NCBI GenBank assembly: GCA_031216445.1
Contig: CM062219.1
Coordinates: 8,136,501 to 8,200,500, forward strand
Direction: 5' to 3'
Length of the DNA stretch: 64,000 bases
DNA from: Lateolabrax maculatus
Taxonomy: Eukaryota > Chordata > Actinopteri > Acropomatiformes > Lateolabracidae
The translations under genes were made by a program, and so were the position numbers. Below the pieces are notes generated by a model, which had not been told where the DNA came from, searched no databases, and saw only the letters and a program-made list of their open reading frames with translations. Shown here piece by piece: positions 37,437 through 51,639 of the stretch (positions are counted from its first letter, which is position 1; each line of letters starts with the position of its first letter).

Positions 37437-40170
37437 TGGTTCGCTCTGGTATCATGCAGGCATGTATCTGTGTGATCTCTGCTTGAAAGGCTTGTAATTT
37501 AGGCTACATCTTAAAAGTTGAACAAAATTCATTGTTGCCACTGTAGGAGATGCACCATCAACTTCTGTGCACGACTGACTGGAGAACATCACACTTAGAT
37601 TTAACATGTTGATGTTATTTCCCTTTTTTAATTAATTTCCACTTGGAAAATCGAAGCTTGTTAGTTTAGCTTGGCCAAATTAGAACTGATTACCACCAGA
37701 TTTTACTTTTCATCTATGATAATTCAACAGGGTCATCGGTATGAATCACAATAACGAGTAATACAGGAAGTAGAGCCAGACCAGTAAATAATATTAAGTT
37801 ATATAGCAGTATGGGTGTCTATGTTGGCTGATAAGCAACAAGAAATTGCAGTAGGCTACAGGTTAGTTAGAAACAGTGTCGCCTTTAAACAGTTTGTCCA
37901 CTTGATTTTTTTATTTGCAAAAAATGTCCCGCTCAGTATTCTGGTCACAATAAAAGACAAACAAATCTAAGGGATGCATATGAAGACTCTTTTTGGTGTT
38001 ACGTGTGTATGTAGGGGAAAAAAAGCAACCAATCAAAATACCACGTTGTCAGTCAGCACCACAAATTCACGCCTCCTGGAAGACACTAATGTACATCATC
38101 AGCAGAAACATAAATAGGCTACAATTTTGATTTTTTTTTTTAAACAAAAAAACCACCAAAAACACACACATACTGATTTGTTAGCTAAAATTAATTTTAA
38201 TGTAATTTTGACCTTATTACATTATACGATGATAACACCCTTCATGAAACTGTGTCATGCTGCCATTGATACACTCACACTCAGTAGTAGTTTGCAAGTG
38301 AGTGTGAGGTGAGTCGGGTTAGGAATTAGTAGCTGGTAGGTGTGGATTAAGGTTACTGCTCATTAGCCAGAGGTAGCAGGGCTATAATCCACATCCTCCC
38401 TCACAGCATATACTGTATGCACACACACAGACACACACAAACATACTGCAGGCCTATATATAATACACACAAAGAAACAAATAACATGCTCAATCTATTA
38501 AAAAAAAAAAAAGTCATTAATTTTGCATGACCAAATGGCAGGAGCCTCTCTTTCAGGTTTCACGCACAGAGCTGCTGATGTAACTGGGTGGAAATGGCAG
38601 GACGATTGCAGCAGGTATACAGGTTTAGATTTTATCTGAGAAAACTGTGGGAATGGCTGTAATGTTGCAGCGCCTGAATCTGGATTATGGCTGCGGTCTT
38701 TTTCTGCGGCTTTTGAATCAGTGAGATGGAGCTGAAGCAGAGGTCTGCAAAAGTCTAATCCTCCCCAGTTCTATCAAAATCCTCACAGGGTGTCATTATG
38801 AAGTTATTGATCTGAGGACTGACTGGCCGTGCTGAATGTCACAGCAAAGATAGAGGTAATTTTGTTGGTATTTGAAGGTATCTAAATTGCACATGCTGTA
38901 GTGTTGCAGAAAAAAAAAATTAGTCAGGAGGTGTGTGGCATAATGAGGTATAATTGTGGGAAGTGATATTGTGTAGAAAGTGACACTTCCAGAGAGAGGA
39001 GGTCATAGCAAGGGCAAAGCTGGGGAGCAGTAATCAGTGTTTCAGTTCCAGCTTCATAAGACGATGATTGTATGACTCTGAAAACAACAAATTCTGAACT
39101 CTTGTGCAGCTGACAGAGCTCTTCCCTCACTGAGTTTGGACCAGGACTGGACAATGAGAATGAGAAGACTTAACTCTCTCTTAACTCTTAAATCCTTTCC
39201 ATTCTTCCATTGTCGTTGCCAGTTTATATGAATACGCACTAAAAAAGAGGAACATACAACAAGAGAGAGCGATAACATACACTTAAAAAGGCTGCATATG
39301 TTCTCCTCTTTCCAGTTATTAATTGAATTCAAATAAAAAAAAGGGGATCAGTTGCTCAAATTTTCAGTGTACACAAGCAAAGATTATTCTTAGAAGGGAA
39401 GATGGTGCATTGCCACTGGGAACAGTATGTTTTAAATCCCTACACTGTAATGAAGATAAAATGTGATAATATGTGTTTCAGTGTTGCTATGTTATTGATT
39501 TTAAAGGGTTGTGCGTGTATGTTGGTTCTCCTTAATGATCTATTAACAAAAATGTTTGCAGTAAAACTTTACTTTGCACTTTGCTCTTTTCCCACAGGAA
39601 CTGTATAGAAAATGTTGAAAGAGATCTGATGAAGCATACAATAATTATCTTTTTGTTGAGTGGAATGAAATTTGGATGTGAACGATGTCAACAACAGTGC
39701 AGCAGGAATGAAAACAACATCTTAATGATCCAGTCGGTTTGTGAACTAATTGGTGTACATCAACAATGACAGCTCTAAGTAGCTCTGAAGAACTGTGAGG
39801 TGTCTGAGTTGTAAGTTAATCATATCTGCATTAAATAGGCAACAAATGTAGCAGTGTAGGTGGGTACATCTCAGTCAGAAGTATGTGTGTCTGCATCTGT
39901 TAAAATAAATTTTCCTGCCGTTGATGGACACATATTCTTGTGTGTGTAAGACCACTTTACATGCATTAACAGTCACATTTCAGCCTGACAGAGTGGAAAA
40001 CACACTCAGTTTGCATAACAGTTTTCATAACCAAAAAGTGAATCCCCAGGTATTTGTCACCATTTCTGACTTTTGCATGTTGCCGTTCACATTCTGCTCT
40101 TCATATTCCTCTCTCCCCTGCATGTAATCATGTGGGAGGGCACTATGGCTCACAAAGGCAGTACCTTTGT

Positions 40171-40171
40171 A

Positions 40172-40215
<44 letters not shown>
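40171..40215. repeat. A-run and (AT)n microsatellite
   Basis: A run of A followed by about 17 AT units. Confidence 0.96.
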
Positions 40216-40217
<2 letters not shown>

Positions 40218-41089
40218 TGAACTGCGTCTGAAAAGCTCAACCGTATTTCAGAAACACTGGAGACAGCTTTTCAGGCTTGTGATGTTTTATATTCAGGGGT
40301 AATATCCGGATTCAGATGAACAGAGGAACCCAGGTGTATCTGGCCACTGTCTGTGCAGAATTCAATCAAATCCAAGCCAGATCAGCTCCATCTCCCTCTC
40401 CCTCTCCTCTGTCCCTATTTCTCTTAATTTCACTTCAATTCACAGTGCTCTGTTGGCATGAATGATAGAGGTGAGGTATTGCCAGAGCATCTAACAATAA
40501 ACATTTGTCCATTTTGACCATTTCTATTTGTTTATACTATACATACACTATACACTAACAGCCAGAGCCTTTTGTTGCATCTCTATCTCTATCTCCATTT
40601 CCATCTTATTTTCTTTCTATCTCCTCCTGTCAGGTGACATAACTTTTGACAGGTTATTGTGATTTATTTCATGAATGTAAACCAGGTTACTGTTCTTTTA
40701 TCAGAAGAGCTTCTTTGTTTAAAACATATTTTCTCATTTCGACTGCCATGCAGATAGTTTTGGTTTTGTTTGTCTCAGTTTTCAGATGTATTTGAGGGAA
40801 ACTAAATTTCAGAGGGAAACCTCCATTTACTTGGTAGATGAAGTTACTAGTTACTTTACAAATCATTCTAAAAAATTGAAAATAACTTTATTCATCCGTT
40901 TCAAACTTAATTTGGGTAAAAGCCTCAGTGGATAAGGTACAGAAGATATAACCGGACAGACACAAACAAAGAGAAGACAACATACAAGTGCAGCTTAAAA
41001 CAGTTTAAGACGTCCACCAGTAGGGTTAAGTGTGCTTAAAAATGTCTATAAATAAATAATAATAATAAATAGGGTAAAACACCCAAGCT

Positions 41090-41188
41090 AACTCAGGAAT
41101 TAATGAGTCTTGACATGGTCCATTTGGTCTTGAATGGGAGTGACCTGTATCTGTGATCTGGAGGTTAGGTGGCTTTATTAGTTGTGTA

Positions 41189-41223
<35 letters not shown>

Positions 41224-41690
41224 TATCCAAGGCTATTTGTAGTCCTTTCATTTTAGACCGTCTGCTGCAGATGCTGCTTAGTGGTTCTTGGTCCAGTCCA
41301 ATGATTTTGCTTCTCATTCTGATGATTTTGTTGAGAGGATTAAGGGAGGTGTTACTCAAAGCAACAAACCAGGCTGTTATGTTGAAGGTGATGATGGATT
41401 AAATGAAGCACCTGTAGAAAGCTGGTAAAACTGATTGGTTGACCCGGAGTTTTCTCACTAAGAAGAGGTGTTGCTGAAATTTGGAGAAGATGATTTAACT
41501 GTTAGGTTTGAAGGTGAGTTTGTGGTCAGTTGATGTGCCCAGGTATTTTTTATGCCTCCACTCCCTCTATGGCCTGGCCATTGACCTCCAGCACAGGGAC
41601 GCTGAACTGTCCATGGTGGAAATCATTGGCCAGCTCCTTGGTCTTGGAGGCACTGAGGTCAAGGCGAGCTGTATCTGATTAAGATTTCAC
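41090..41690 (-). mobile_element. LINE reverse-transcriptase C-terminal remnant
   Basis: Minus-strand translation gives, in order, LDLSASKTKELANDFHHGQF, VPVLEVNGQAIEGVEA, LRVNQSVLPAFYRCF, IITFNITAWFVALSNTSL, IIRMRSKIIGLDQEPLSSIC and KMKGLQIALD. These are the conserved blocks downstream of the catalytic centre in L2/CR1-like fish LINEs. A (GT)n tract (41191-41222) interrupts the copy, and stops and frame changes make it inactive. The clade is uncertain. Confidence 0.75.
41191..41222. repeat. (GT)n microsatellite inside the LINE remnant
   Basis: About 16 GT units. Confidence 0.95.
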
Positions 41691-42980
41691 CTTAAGAAAT
41701 GTGATAGTAAGTAGTCAAAACTAGCTACACCATAACCAGCCACAACGTACATACCTTAAATACATTTAGCTGATAAAATATCTGTACCTTGACTTCAGAA
41801 AGATCTTGAATACAGGACTTTAAGGTGTAATGGTGTATTTTTTCATTTTTTGCACTAGTGCTTACAGTGAGTAAATTATATTAATTATCTTCCACCATGG
41901 TCTAGAACATTTTGTTTTTAGAAATTTTGATGACCAATCCTTTAAATAGCACAAGTTGCTGGCCTAAAATAGGGGAAGCTCTTCATCCAGTCATGCTCTG
42001 TGGTGCACATTTGCTTCTGTGTGTATTTGTGATCACACTTTGTCTGGAGGGGATTGGATTTTCTCTCTCCATTTGGGCCACCAGTGATTAGATGAGTCTA
42101 TGTCTGAGAGTTTAATCCTTGTTGGAAGGAGCACCAAGTTGCATGTGGCATGCACGCACACACAGATTCACACACTCACAATTTGAGATCCAGATGTATC
42201 TTTTTTTTTTAAGTGGAGCTGCATCTGCAGGGAGGCAAGCGGCCCTCATGGCACAGGCCCAAGCTGCTTATTGATGGGCAGATTTAGCCATTCATTTCAC
42301 TCAGACATTCCTTTGTCAGACCCCTCACCCTCACTTTCTCTCTCTCACAACACACACACAAACACACCATGTGTCAGATGACGCCAGCAGGGGCCGGAGA
42401 CTCTGTGCAACAGGCCAGAACATAAAGGAACAATTATGTTTTTTAGAACACTCTGTAACATAATCCAGTATTTAGTTTTTTCTCGTCTTCCTCTGCAATA
42501 ATAATAAAAAAAAGTTGATGGACTAAATTGACAGTGAACTGTACATCAGTGCATTTTGGTTGTTTGGTGGTGTTTAACAATGCAGCGTCTCTACTGTACA
42601 TTAATATTCATTCATTTACAGACTGTGCTGCTGCTCTGACAATTTGGCCCCTCATGCACCTGCCAGACATCTGTGTCAGAGCAACAGCCAGAGTGTGTCT
42701 TTACCTGTAACCCAATTGTACTGTAGAATGAGGACAAGGTTTCTTCTCCTTCTACTGTATATAGGAATGTTTATTTGGATCAACAGGTTACAGTCAAAAT
42801 TAGATTAAGTAAATACATTTCACAGTTGCTATTACATTTTTTATCCATCCACCTTCATCCAGTTCTGGTAAATTTGCCTCCATCTGTTGCCTAGATAATT
42901 TAGATCTGTGACTCAGTTAATGGCCCCCTAAGACACATTTATAACACTTTGCATCAGTTTGTGATTGCTTTGCCTTTTTT
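41691..42980. other. Intergenic, no gene seen
   Basis: AT-rich DNA with short CA-rich patches and no coding or RNA feature that can be supported. Confidence 0.5.
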
Positions 42981-43092
42981 TGTAGTCATCTTTCATGTCT
43001 TTGTAGTCATTTTGCGTTACTATGTGGTCATTTTGCATCTCTTTGTGGTCATTTTGGATCACTTTGCGGTTCTTTTGTGCCTTTTTCGTTCC
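42981..43092. repeat. Degenerate tandem repeat, about 21-bp unit
   Basis: Five or so diverged copies of a unit like tttgtggtcattttgcatctc. Similar degenerate arrays are frequent in fish genomes. Confidence 0.75.
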
Positions 43093-46000
43093 TTGATTAT
43101 GGCCTTTTTCTGAATTTATTTTGTCTGGTAAATTGGACTGAAATGTATGTGTGTGAATTTGTTGAATGGTACATTAAGAACTGTTACATGATCTTCCTGG
43201 ATGTTGTTGTTTTGTGTCTTGTAAGCCCATATACGCTGGGAAAGATGCTTAAATCAATCAATTTAATCATACATAGAAATGTTGATCTGAGGATCTAATT
43301 CCATTATAGGTGTCCTATAACAAAAAGAAGAAATCATTTTTACAGGCCTGGGTTTTATTTTTTGAGGTTTCTTTGTAAGCAAGTCTTATGATAGTGCCAC
43401 AGCAGCTGCCATTTCCTCTGTCCTCCAGTGCGACTCATGCATCCTCTGGCTCCGACACACATCATCATGTTACTCATACCAACCTAAACCACACACAAAT
43501 ACACACACATACAACATCTTACTCATTTCATTCCAAACACAAGGCCTGCTCAGACCATATTTCATCACACACGCCATCTATGAATTGGACAACAAAACAA
43601 GGCTACAGAAGCGTCCCATTCTCCTTGAGAATTTTCTCTATACATATAACAAAAAGGTCTGTAGACATAATAGAGATAGGATATTTAGTGAATAAACAGC
43701 CTATCCACAGTGCATAAGTCTCTGTTTTGTGCATTGAAAAAGTAGTCTTTGTCTGTATCAAACTCTTTATTTAAGTGGTAAAACTGTGCATGTGTGTGCT
43801 TGAGAGACATCTGGTAGCCTGTCCTCAGTACTGCAATGTTTTTGTTCATGTTCATAATTTTTTCTCTCGGGCAGAAAATAACATATCTTACAGAACAACA
43901 GTGGGAGCGTGACGGTTGAGAGATGCATCAGAGGAATCGTCTGATGTCCTTCAGGGGAGAAAACAAGATGCTTATTTTTGTTATTTAATTGAGAAACAAA
44001 AGCAAAGGTGATTGCCGTGGAATTAGAATTGGGAAAGTGGAGAAACAACAGTTGGGATGCGGGATATCACTTGAGGCTGAGAGGAACAAAAAGTGGGTTT
44101 GCAGATACAGAAATCCTGTGTTTATATTGCCATGTAGACTTTTTGTCCCCAAACAATCACATTTTGTCCGGGTTTTGATCTACACCGGTTCTCCACGGAT
44201 GACACCGAATTTAAGCTATTCGGGAACCTGTCGTGGATGACACTTTTTATTGCGACAGAGACAGTGAAAAATAGTTGGTTCCTTGCATAGATGTCTGGCT
44301 TGTTCTCAGAGGTGAGCATCGCGCAATTAGTATGCAACAAAGACACCTCAATGTGGCTGCAATCTGAATAGAGAAAATGAAAGTTGTGGAAAATATGATG
44401 TGTTTTCAGAGCCTTGGGAGAAAGGAGCTAATATGCATGTCAGTCAAGCCTACTGGCAGCAGATAAAGCCGAGCAACCATTTTATGCCTGAGAGTGACTA
44501 AGATATTGGTGTGAACTAACTGACCGGATGCTGTTTTCGGAGTCAGTGACCTCCAAACAGAGATTTATGCAGAGCAGAGGAGTGAGGGAGAAGGGAACAG
44601 TGATTCTCATTTGTCCGAGACGTCATTCAAATCGGGAATGGAGTGACACTTCAATTAACTCCCCGTCCTCAACAAAGTTTACCTTGGTCTTCAGAAAGGC
44701 GTAGTATTTCATCTCATCCTACAGGATTAGCCAATCATATTTCCAATCTCAGACCTGTCACCATGGTGTCGCTGTGCGGCAGCTGGTAGTCATAATGACA
44801 ATCTATTCTTCAGGAAGTGAAGAGCCTCATAGCTCCCTCTCATAGTTTCCTCTTTATGATAAATACAGTTTTTGTCCGTCTTTCCTCTGTTCATCCATCT
44901 GCTTGTCTGTGTTCCTACCTTGACTTGTTGCATGTCTGTCCATCTGTCCCTCCATGTGTTCTTCATTCCTTCTGTCTGACTATTTCTCAGTTTGGATATA
45001 CAGGCAGGTTATTTTTACAGGTTTCCTGCAATGAAACATTTTCCCCAAACTATAAATACAGAGGAGAATTGGTAAATATAAAAAAGGTCATTCCCAGCAT
45101 TCCACCTCTGGGCTGGGTCACACCAGAGGTTTGTGTCTACACCAGAGACAATGTGGCCCTGGCAAGCCAGCAGCAGAAATACCCCTGGCGTAAGTCCAAA
45201 GCTTTGTGTCTACAGGCTTCCCCCACAGCCTGGAGATGGTTTCTGCACATACAAAGATTTCTGTCCAACACCTTTCACTCTTGCGGGAGGAAAACTCCAT
45301 CATGGCATTAAAGAATCAAGGTTTGGAGGTTTGAAGAAACACACACGGGAATCTCAGGATTTCAGTGAAGCAGCCGATACGGACCAGTGGAAACTGACAT
45401 TGTTCCAGATGCTGTTGCAGGACAGCTCTGGCCAGCGTCACCTCCATCTGCTTCAGGAGTAAAGCACCAGGAGACAATTGAGGAATGCAAGCAGATGTTT
45501 AGCATTACTGTACATAGGCCCAGTCTGGCTTGGTTGTCCCATGATGGATGTCATCATGGCTGACAAAGAGTGACACTGCCTCTACTGCAACCTAGGATGT
45601 CCACAATTATGCAGTGCATTCTCTGCTGCTTCAGGAAACATATATCAGAAAAACATTACTGCTGTCAAAACGTTATTGTACTGCAGTCTGCATAACAGAT
45701 CAGGATAAGTAGGCCACCATGCGGCCTACAAGAGATCATTCTGGAATAGGCTTACATTTCTTAAAGGGACACTACGCCAATTCTACATGTTAAAGTCAAT
45801 CTATTAGGCATGGGAATAACTACTCTACTACTTTTAAAATGTCTAAATTTCTTCATGACATACATAACACAGCTGACTTAAACACCACTCAAGCTTCTGC
45901 TCCACAAGAGAGACAATAAATGACAGCAGACAAAAACATCAGTGTGGACGATGAATGACTAAAGAGCTCCTCAAATGAATACATGACCCATTTCACCATA

Positions 46001-46430
46001 TTTTCCATATCGTTTTTGTCCATTTGATGTTTGACTGAGCTTCTGATAATGACATCCTCTTGTTGCATCCTGTTCTTCTGCAGTGGCTTAATGGCACCCG
46101 ACTGGAGGATTAGCGTCAATGCTGCCACTCATAATATTTTCCCCAAAGTAAAAATTTGCACATAAGTCTTGTCTAGACTAGTTATTTAATCATGACAACA
46201 ATCATTCCCTAACCTTAACCATCTAGTAAACCTAACCGAACCTTTACCATAGTGTTGTCACATCGTAGAACAGATTTATTGTTTAACAGTGATTTGTAAC
46301 GGTTGTTGAAGGGTATAGACAAATAATGTCTTCCTGCCGATAGTGGCGTGGCGTCCAATCAGAAAACACTTATATGTGTTGTTTAATAGGGCGTGGACAA
46401 ACAATGTATTTTGTCCTTTCATTTGGACGA
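43093..46430. other. Intergenic, no gene seen
   Basis: No gene is supported. A 164-codon ORF (44817-45311) and an overlapping 109-codon ORF (45133-45462) have no recognisable motif. About 44400-44700 is repeat-free and mixed in composition. Around 45765-45850 (gggacactacgccaattcta) is a fragment resembling a fish dispersed repeat. Confidence 0.5.
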
Positions 46431-46470
46431 CTTCATTAAGCTTCATTAAGCTTCATTAAGCTTCATTATA
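46431..46470. repeat. 10-bp tandem repeat, four copies
   Basis: Three perfect copies of cttcattaag and a fourth ending in tata. Confidence 0.95.
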
Positions 46471-49259
46471 GCCCTGAAACCTTTCTTGCCATTTGGAAAC
46501 AGGCATTTTATAGAGTTCCTCTAAAAATAGAGCATTTTACACCTGGCATTCAATTGTTCTGGTTTAAGGTTAGAGAGTTAAATCATTAATTTCTTTGAAA
46601 ATGTCTTCACCCCTTACTTTTGTACACTGCATTACTCGTGGGTGAATATCACCACAGAGAGCAGATGTATGTTGACAATGGCTTTTTATTTTTACTTTGA
46701 GTCTGCCACCATCAGCTGTCTGTCCCTCATTTCTGCAAAATTAGAACAACTGCTGTGTTATTGTCTCATTTGTAGTCTCACTGTTGGTGGTATCTATTCA
46801 TTGCTCTAAAACATATGACCCTTTTTATTTTTCTACACATTCAAATTGTGTGTGTGAAGTGATTTCACAAAAAAGCGTTTAGTTTGTGGACTTAATGTTG
46901 CATTATAATGACTGGTGTTTGTACATTGAAAGAGAAAACATTAGATCACATGTCAGCTAATGGAAAGCGTTCAATGTTTTGTTCATACAGGCAACGTTAA
47001 TATTCCAGATGTAACGTCAGATTCAGTTGAGCTGAGAATTACTAGTATTCCCTGATTTATTACCTGGATGTCATAAACAAGACAATCATATTGTCACACT
47101 CCAGTCCTACATTTATTTCCTCTTGTCTTGTCTTGTCACCCATCTTTGTCTCCACTCTCCTATTCAGCTGCATCATTTTTCTCAGCTAACAAGTGGCCTT
47201 AATTTAATTCAAACATAACATTATAAAAACGTATATTGTGGACATGAATGCATTTATTACTTTAAGATCCTTAAAATGCTGCAACAGGTTTTGTTCTCCT
47301 CAAACCACTTCACCTTCTACATCCAATATTCATTACTGAACAACAAACAACTACCCTACGTTAGATCTGCGTCACATATGAGGCTAGATGATCAAAAACC
47401 ACCGTGAGTCACACACAGATCCAATATATCTTTTTTTCCCATTTGAGTCAAGGTGTCATCCTGTGCGTGCAACCCAGGCTAATTCAGGCTGATGCAAACA
47501 TAACAAATATTATTCCCATAGCCTCATGTGGTAGGACATGACTCGTCCACCATTAAACACCTTAGAATGTGCATTGATGGTCATGAATATAAATTAAATG
47601 CTCCATAAAGAAATGGGTCTCAACAACAGCCAGTAATAAGAATATTCAAACTGTACATCAAGGCATGCATGAATAAATATAATTGAGCGACGTGGTGCAA
47701 AGGCAAAAGTGAGGAAATGACAGACAGGAGAAATACTGTAAGGAGATGGAGAGATGGAGGCGTCAAGACTTGTGAGCTGAATACAGAACTTGACTGAAAA
47801 GCAAAGGAAGAAAATACATATCATGCAGCAGTTGTTTACTGTTACATGACCCTGATCTTTGAACCTCAAATGTTTTTAATTCATTACCTTACTTCCCTTT
47901 TTACCTACTACTTTTTAAATTATTTTTATTTAATTTCTACCTTTTTCATTGAATTACTTTTAACTGTCAAATACATTTTTATAATTACTAGACAGACAGT
48001 GTTGGGCAAGTTAATTGAAAAACGTATTCAATTACTCATTACCACTCATGGAAAAAGTTATTACATTACATTACTAATTACTAGTTACCAGCACAGGTAG
48101 TACTGGTAAAATTATTTGTTTTCAGGTCAACAAGCATCCAGCCAACTCCTTAAGCCAAGATACAGTATATAGTCCAACTCACAGACAAAATGATGCCACT
48201 TCTGAGTAGTATAACCTGTTCTGAAAATTACACTCAGCCTGGCTGAAACATGTCATGACAATGCTACAAGCCTTGAAAGAAAGCGAGTGGAAAAACAGCT
48301 TCAGGGTCAAGGAACCCACAAATACTGTTGGCTGGTCAAATTCAAATTAATAAATCAAACCTAAACTTGTTTTGTTTTATTGTTTGTCACCATTGCAGAA
48401 GTTAATAACAATGTCTTGTTATAGTGGTTTCATACGGTCTTTTCTAAGTTAACCCCGCTCCTCTAGGTTTGCTATGACGCCTGAGCAGGTGACACACCGC
48501 ACTTTCTGTTTCAAAAACACTCACACACATGTTTAGAAGTTCAGACAACTCCCATACTCTGGTTTGATCTATAAAATTTTCACACATGGCCATCGTCCCC
48601 CATCAGCAGCATTTCCTTTCCAGCTTATCTTGAGAAGTGAAACACAGTTTCACTTGCGTTTCCTGGAAAGGTTACAGGGTCAACAATAGTTTATTTCAAG
48701 AAGTTGTAATTGTCAACCAAGCTCAGTTCATTTATAAGCAGTATTCAAACAATTGATAAATGGTTTATAACAAACTAGTGTAGATGTAAACAGATATAAG
48801 GACATTTTAAAGTTTGAAGCCATATCCATAAAAGATAATGAATGTGATTGAATGATGTATTTATTATATTTATCAATGAAATACTCACATAATTCTAATT
48901 ATTTAATTTAAGTCTTTTTAATCTTTAAATAGTTTTTCACTGCAATGACAACTTTATCAATGGATGATCTCTATCCGCTGACAAAAGCCACAAGATATGA
49001 CTGAAAGTAATCTAGTAAGAGGACCCTGAGTTATAGTTATAATAACTTCCCTATTTAGTAGTTTAGTGGCAGAGTCCACCATTCCATCACAGGAAACACA
49101 CACGTACGTACTCATAATGTTGAACTGCACTTGCTGTTACCAGCCATAACGGGTGTCACTAAATCAGCCAGGACTGAAATCCTAAGGATCTAAAGATTTT
49201 TTTTTTCAAACTGTTATGTCCATGCTCAACATGTCTAAATGAGATTTGAAGACATTGTA
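46471..49259. other. Intergenic, no gene seen
   Basis: AT-rich. Around 47998-48090 a tgttgggcaagtta... attactagttacc stretch resembles a common fish repeat. Nothing else is recognisable. Confidence 0.5.
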
Positions 49260-49480
49260 TATAATTGTATTTCAATTCTAAATTAATGTTTTATAATACA
49301 CTATAAACATCTGCGCAAAATTAAATATGCTTAAGCTTACATTGTGGTATCAAACATTAATTAATTGATTTCAAATACATTATAAACACTTAAAACTGTC
49401 CTAACTTAAATCTGCTTACAACTACATTATAGTGTGTTATAAACAATGTATTACTTTTTTTTAATACTGCTTATAAATGC
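49260..49480. repeat. Degenerate tandem repeat rich in TTATAA/ACATTATA
   Basis: Three diverged copies of a unit of about 60-75 bp built from cattataaacac, aaatatgcttaagcttacat and related strings. Confidence 0.55.
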
Positions 49481-51239
49481 TAAACTGGGGGGGTTAAAGT
49501 AAAGTAGTTACCTTTGTGTCTTTATGTTAGCTATACTCGGGCGATAGCGATACTAAAGTTAATTCGCGAGCAGGCTCAGACGAGACACCTCTTTTTGCTG
49601 TGTATCAGTCTTCATCAAGTTTAAGTGCATAAGCTTAACACCGCTGACCTTCCCCCAGCTAATGACCCTTGTTATCACATGGGCTCCACACCAGCGCTTT
49701 ACACCAGGGAGACAGTATAAACAACAGCCTCGGTTGACCGGTCTTCAATCACTGCTCTATAATGGCAGTTACCTTGGCACAGTGATATCCGTCACCATCA
49801 TCCAGCATTAATTTATCATAAGGGATGAGGCATTAGAAACTGCAGAGGAACAAAACATAGCAGAGCAGTGACAGGGGCTCCCTCTGGTGTGATGAAAAAA
49901 CACTGGGAGCTCCATGCTGTGATGGAAAATAGTATGTATGTCACAGATGTGACAAATTATGTTTGGGGAAATTGAACAGCGTTTCAAAGAAAATTGCCAG
50001 AGAATGATAGTAATTTGAGACTTTGTGAAAGTCGGTTTATGTTGTCTTAAAATGTGTTGGCACTCGGAAAACTATTTTTATTTGTTTGTTTGTCTTATTA
50101 TCTATGTCTATGTATCTGTCTATTTCTCTATTTCTGTGGCACACACCAGGATCTTGCATATAGCCCAACACAAAAGTTAGAAAATGTACAGAAACAGTCA
50201 GGGCTGTAGTTACCATTGAGAACACTGAGTTCATGTTCTTAGTATCTTATTTTGGGAATTTGGGGGAGGAGGATTTTTAGGCTTATTTCAGTAATTTTAG
50301 ACTCAATATATTTAAATTTGACTACTTTTAGGCTAACAAAATAAACAAACAATGGATTCAGTATTACTCCACCAGACTTTTATTCCTGGTGCATGGAGAT
50401 GCTTTAGATGCATTTAGACCTTTATGCTGGGAAATAAAACCGAAGCACATTGTTTTACAGGTCCGTAATATTCTTGGAGGTTTCCTGGCCAGAACTACTT
50501 ACTGATTAAAGGGAAAATAGAGACAAAAGTGAAGTTTGTTGTTTTTATATACATTTGTTGATTTTCACTACAAATTCCTTGAAAGAGCTTCTCCTTTTAA
50601 ACAAACCTGTGGAAAATAGTTATATTATATATATATATATGAAAAACCCAAAGAACGAGTACATGTAATTTTAAGAATTTTATATGTCTTTAAACATGTT
50701 TAAATCTTGAAATGTTTTAGACACTTTCTTTTTGGTGGTGGTTTGGGAGGATGTAAGAGGGACTTTGACTCATGACCGCAGTCATTCCTAAACCCTGGCG
50801 ACGGCCCTGAAAATATCACTCCACAAAAATTCACCTTTCGGTATTTAGTACAATGATAAGAGTCAAACTGAAAAGGACGAAATGCAAGATTACTTAGAAT
50901 TGCAGAACATGAACAAACCGCAGAGGCTTTTCACAGTCACCGTGAAGCTATGCAAACAAGCTTCAGTTGTTGACTTAGGTCATCCATCCAAAACCTGTTG
51001 GATATTTCATGTACCAAACTAAAAACCAAAGGCGACTGCACTTTCACTGTTCTGGCACCCAGACCATATGGATATGGCAGTTATAGTATGTATATATATT
51101 TTATTATTATTGTATGCGATTTATTTTCTTTCTTCTTTTTTCTGTACTAACGTTGATATAACCTGTGTTAAAAAAGGGCTATATGAATAAAGTTTTACTT
51201 TCGTACTTACAGTAAGCAGCATGTTAACTGTAAACATGG
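49481..51239. other. Intergenic, no gene seen
   Basis: Non-coding AT-rich sequence with a short (AT)n near 50625-50640. Confidence 0.5.
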
Positions 51240-51570
51240 TAAGTGTACAGACAGTTCCATAGGGGGTTGTGAAGAGGAGACACTGTCTCCCACAGGAAGG
51301 GTTTCGGAGCAGATGGTTGCCTTGGTGTGCAGGCTCGGTGGCATTCCTTCCTGCCCTTTTTTTTTTTGTGCGTCACCCTGGCATCACGCAGCTCCTTCGT
51401 GGAGGGCAGCTGACAGCCATTCACCCACTCATCAGCGCAGACACCATGTTGGAGCTTGTCCTTGGTGTAGGAGGAGGCAGATTAGAACCAGATTGTGGTG
51501 GAGGATTTGAGGATGTTTTCAATCATTTATTTGTAAAAATGGAGCAGGATTGGTGAGGGAAGTGCTGGAC
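51240..51570 (-). mobile_element. LINE reverse-transcriptase 3' end remnant
   Basis: Minus-strand pieces, across frames, read IENILKSSTTIWF, then NGCQLPSTKELRDARVT, and a PSAPKPFLWETVSP tail. They correspond to the IGC(x)LPSLxDL...DPSHPG...LF block of L2-like fish LINEs. The copy is short, frameshifted and inactive, and independent of the other LINE pieces. Confidence 0.6.
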
Positions 51571-51639
51571 ACTCCTAGATCCTGTATGAAGATTGCTTTT
51601 GATGTTTTTGATTTGACAGGAGGACATTTTACATCAAAT

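Larger units (their letters stand above)
35641..41089. other. Intergenic, no gene seen
   Basis: AT-rich non-coding DNA with (GT)n at 37408-37436, an adjacent 15-bp direct repeat near 36823-36853, and (AT)n at 40181-40215. A TATAAAAGG motif at 37179-37187 has no associated coding sequence. No RNA gene found. Confidence 0.55.

Noticed and set aside
44817..45462. Two overlapping plus-strand ORFs of 164 and 109 codons
   Set aside because: No recognisable motif, no splice-site pairing and no codon signal; overlap in different frames argues for chance.
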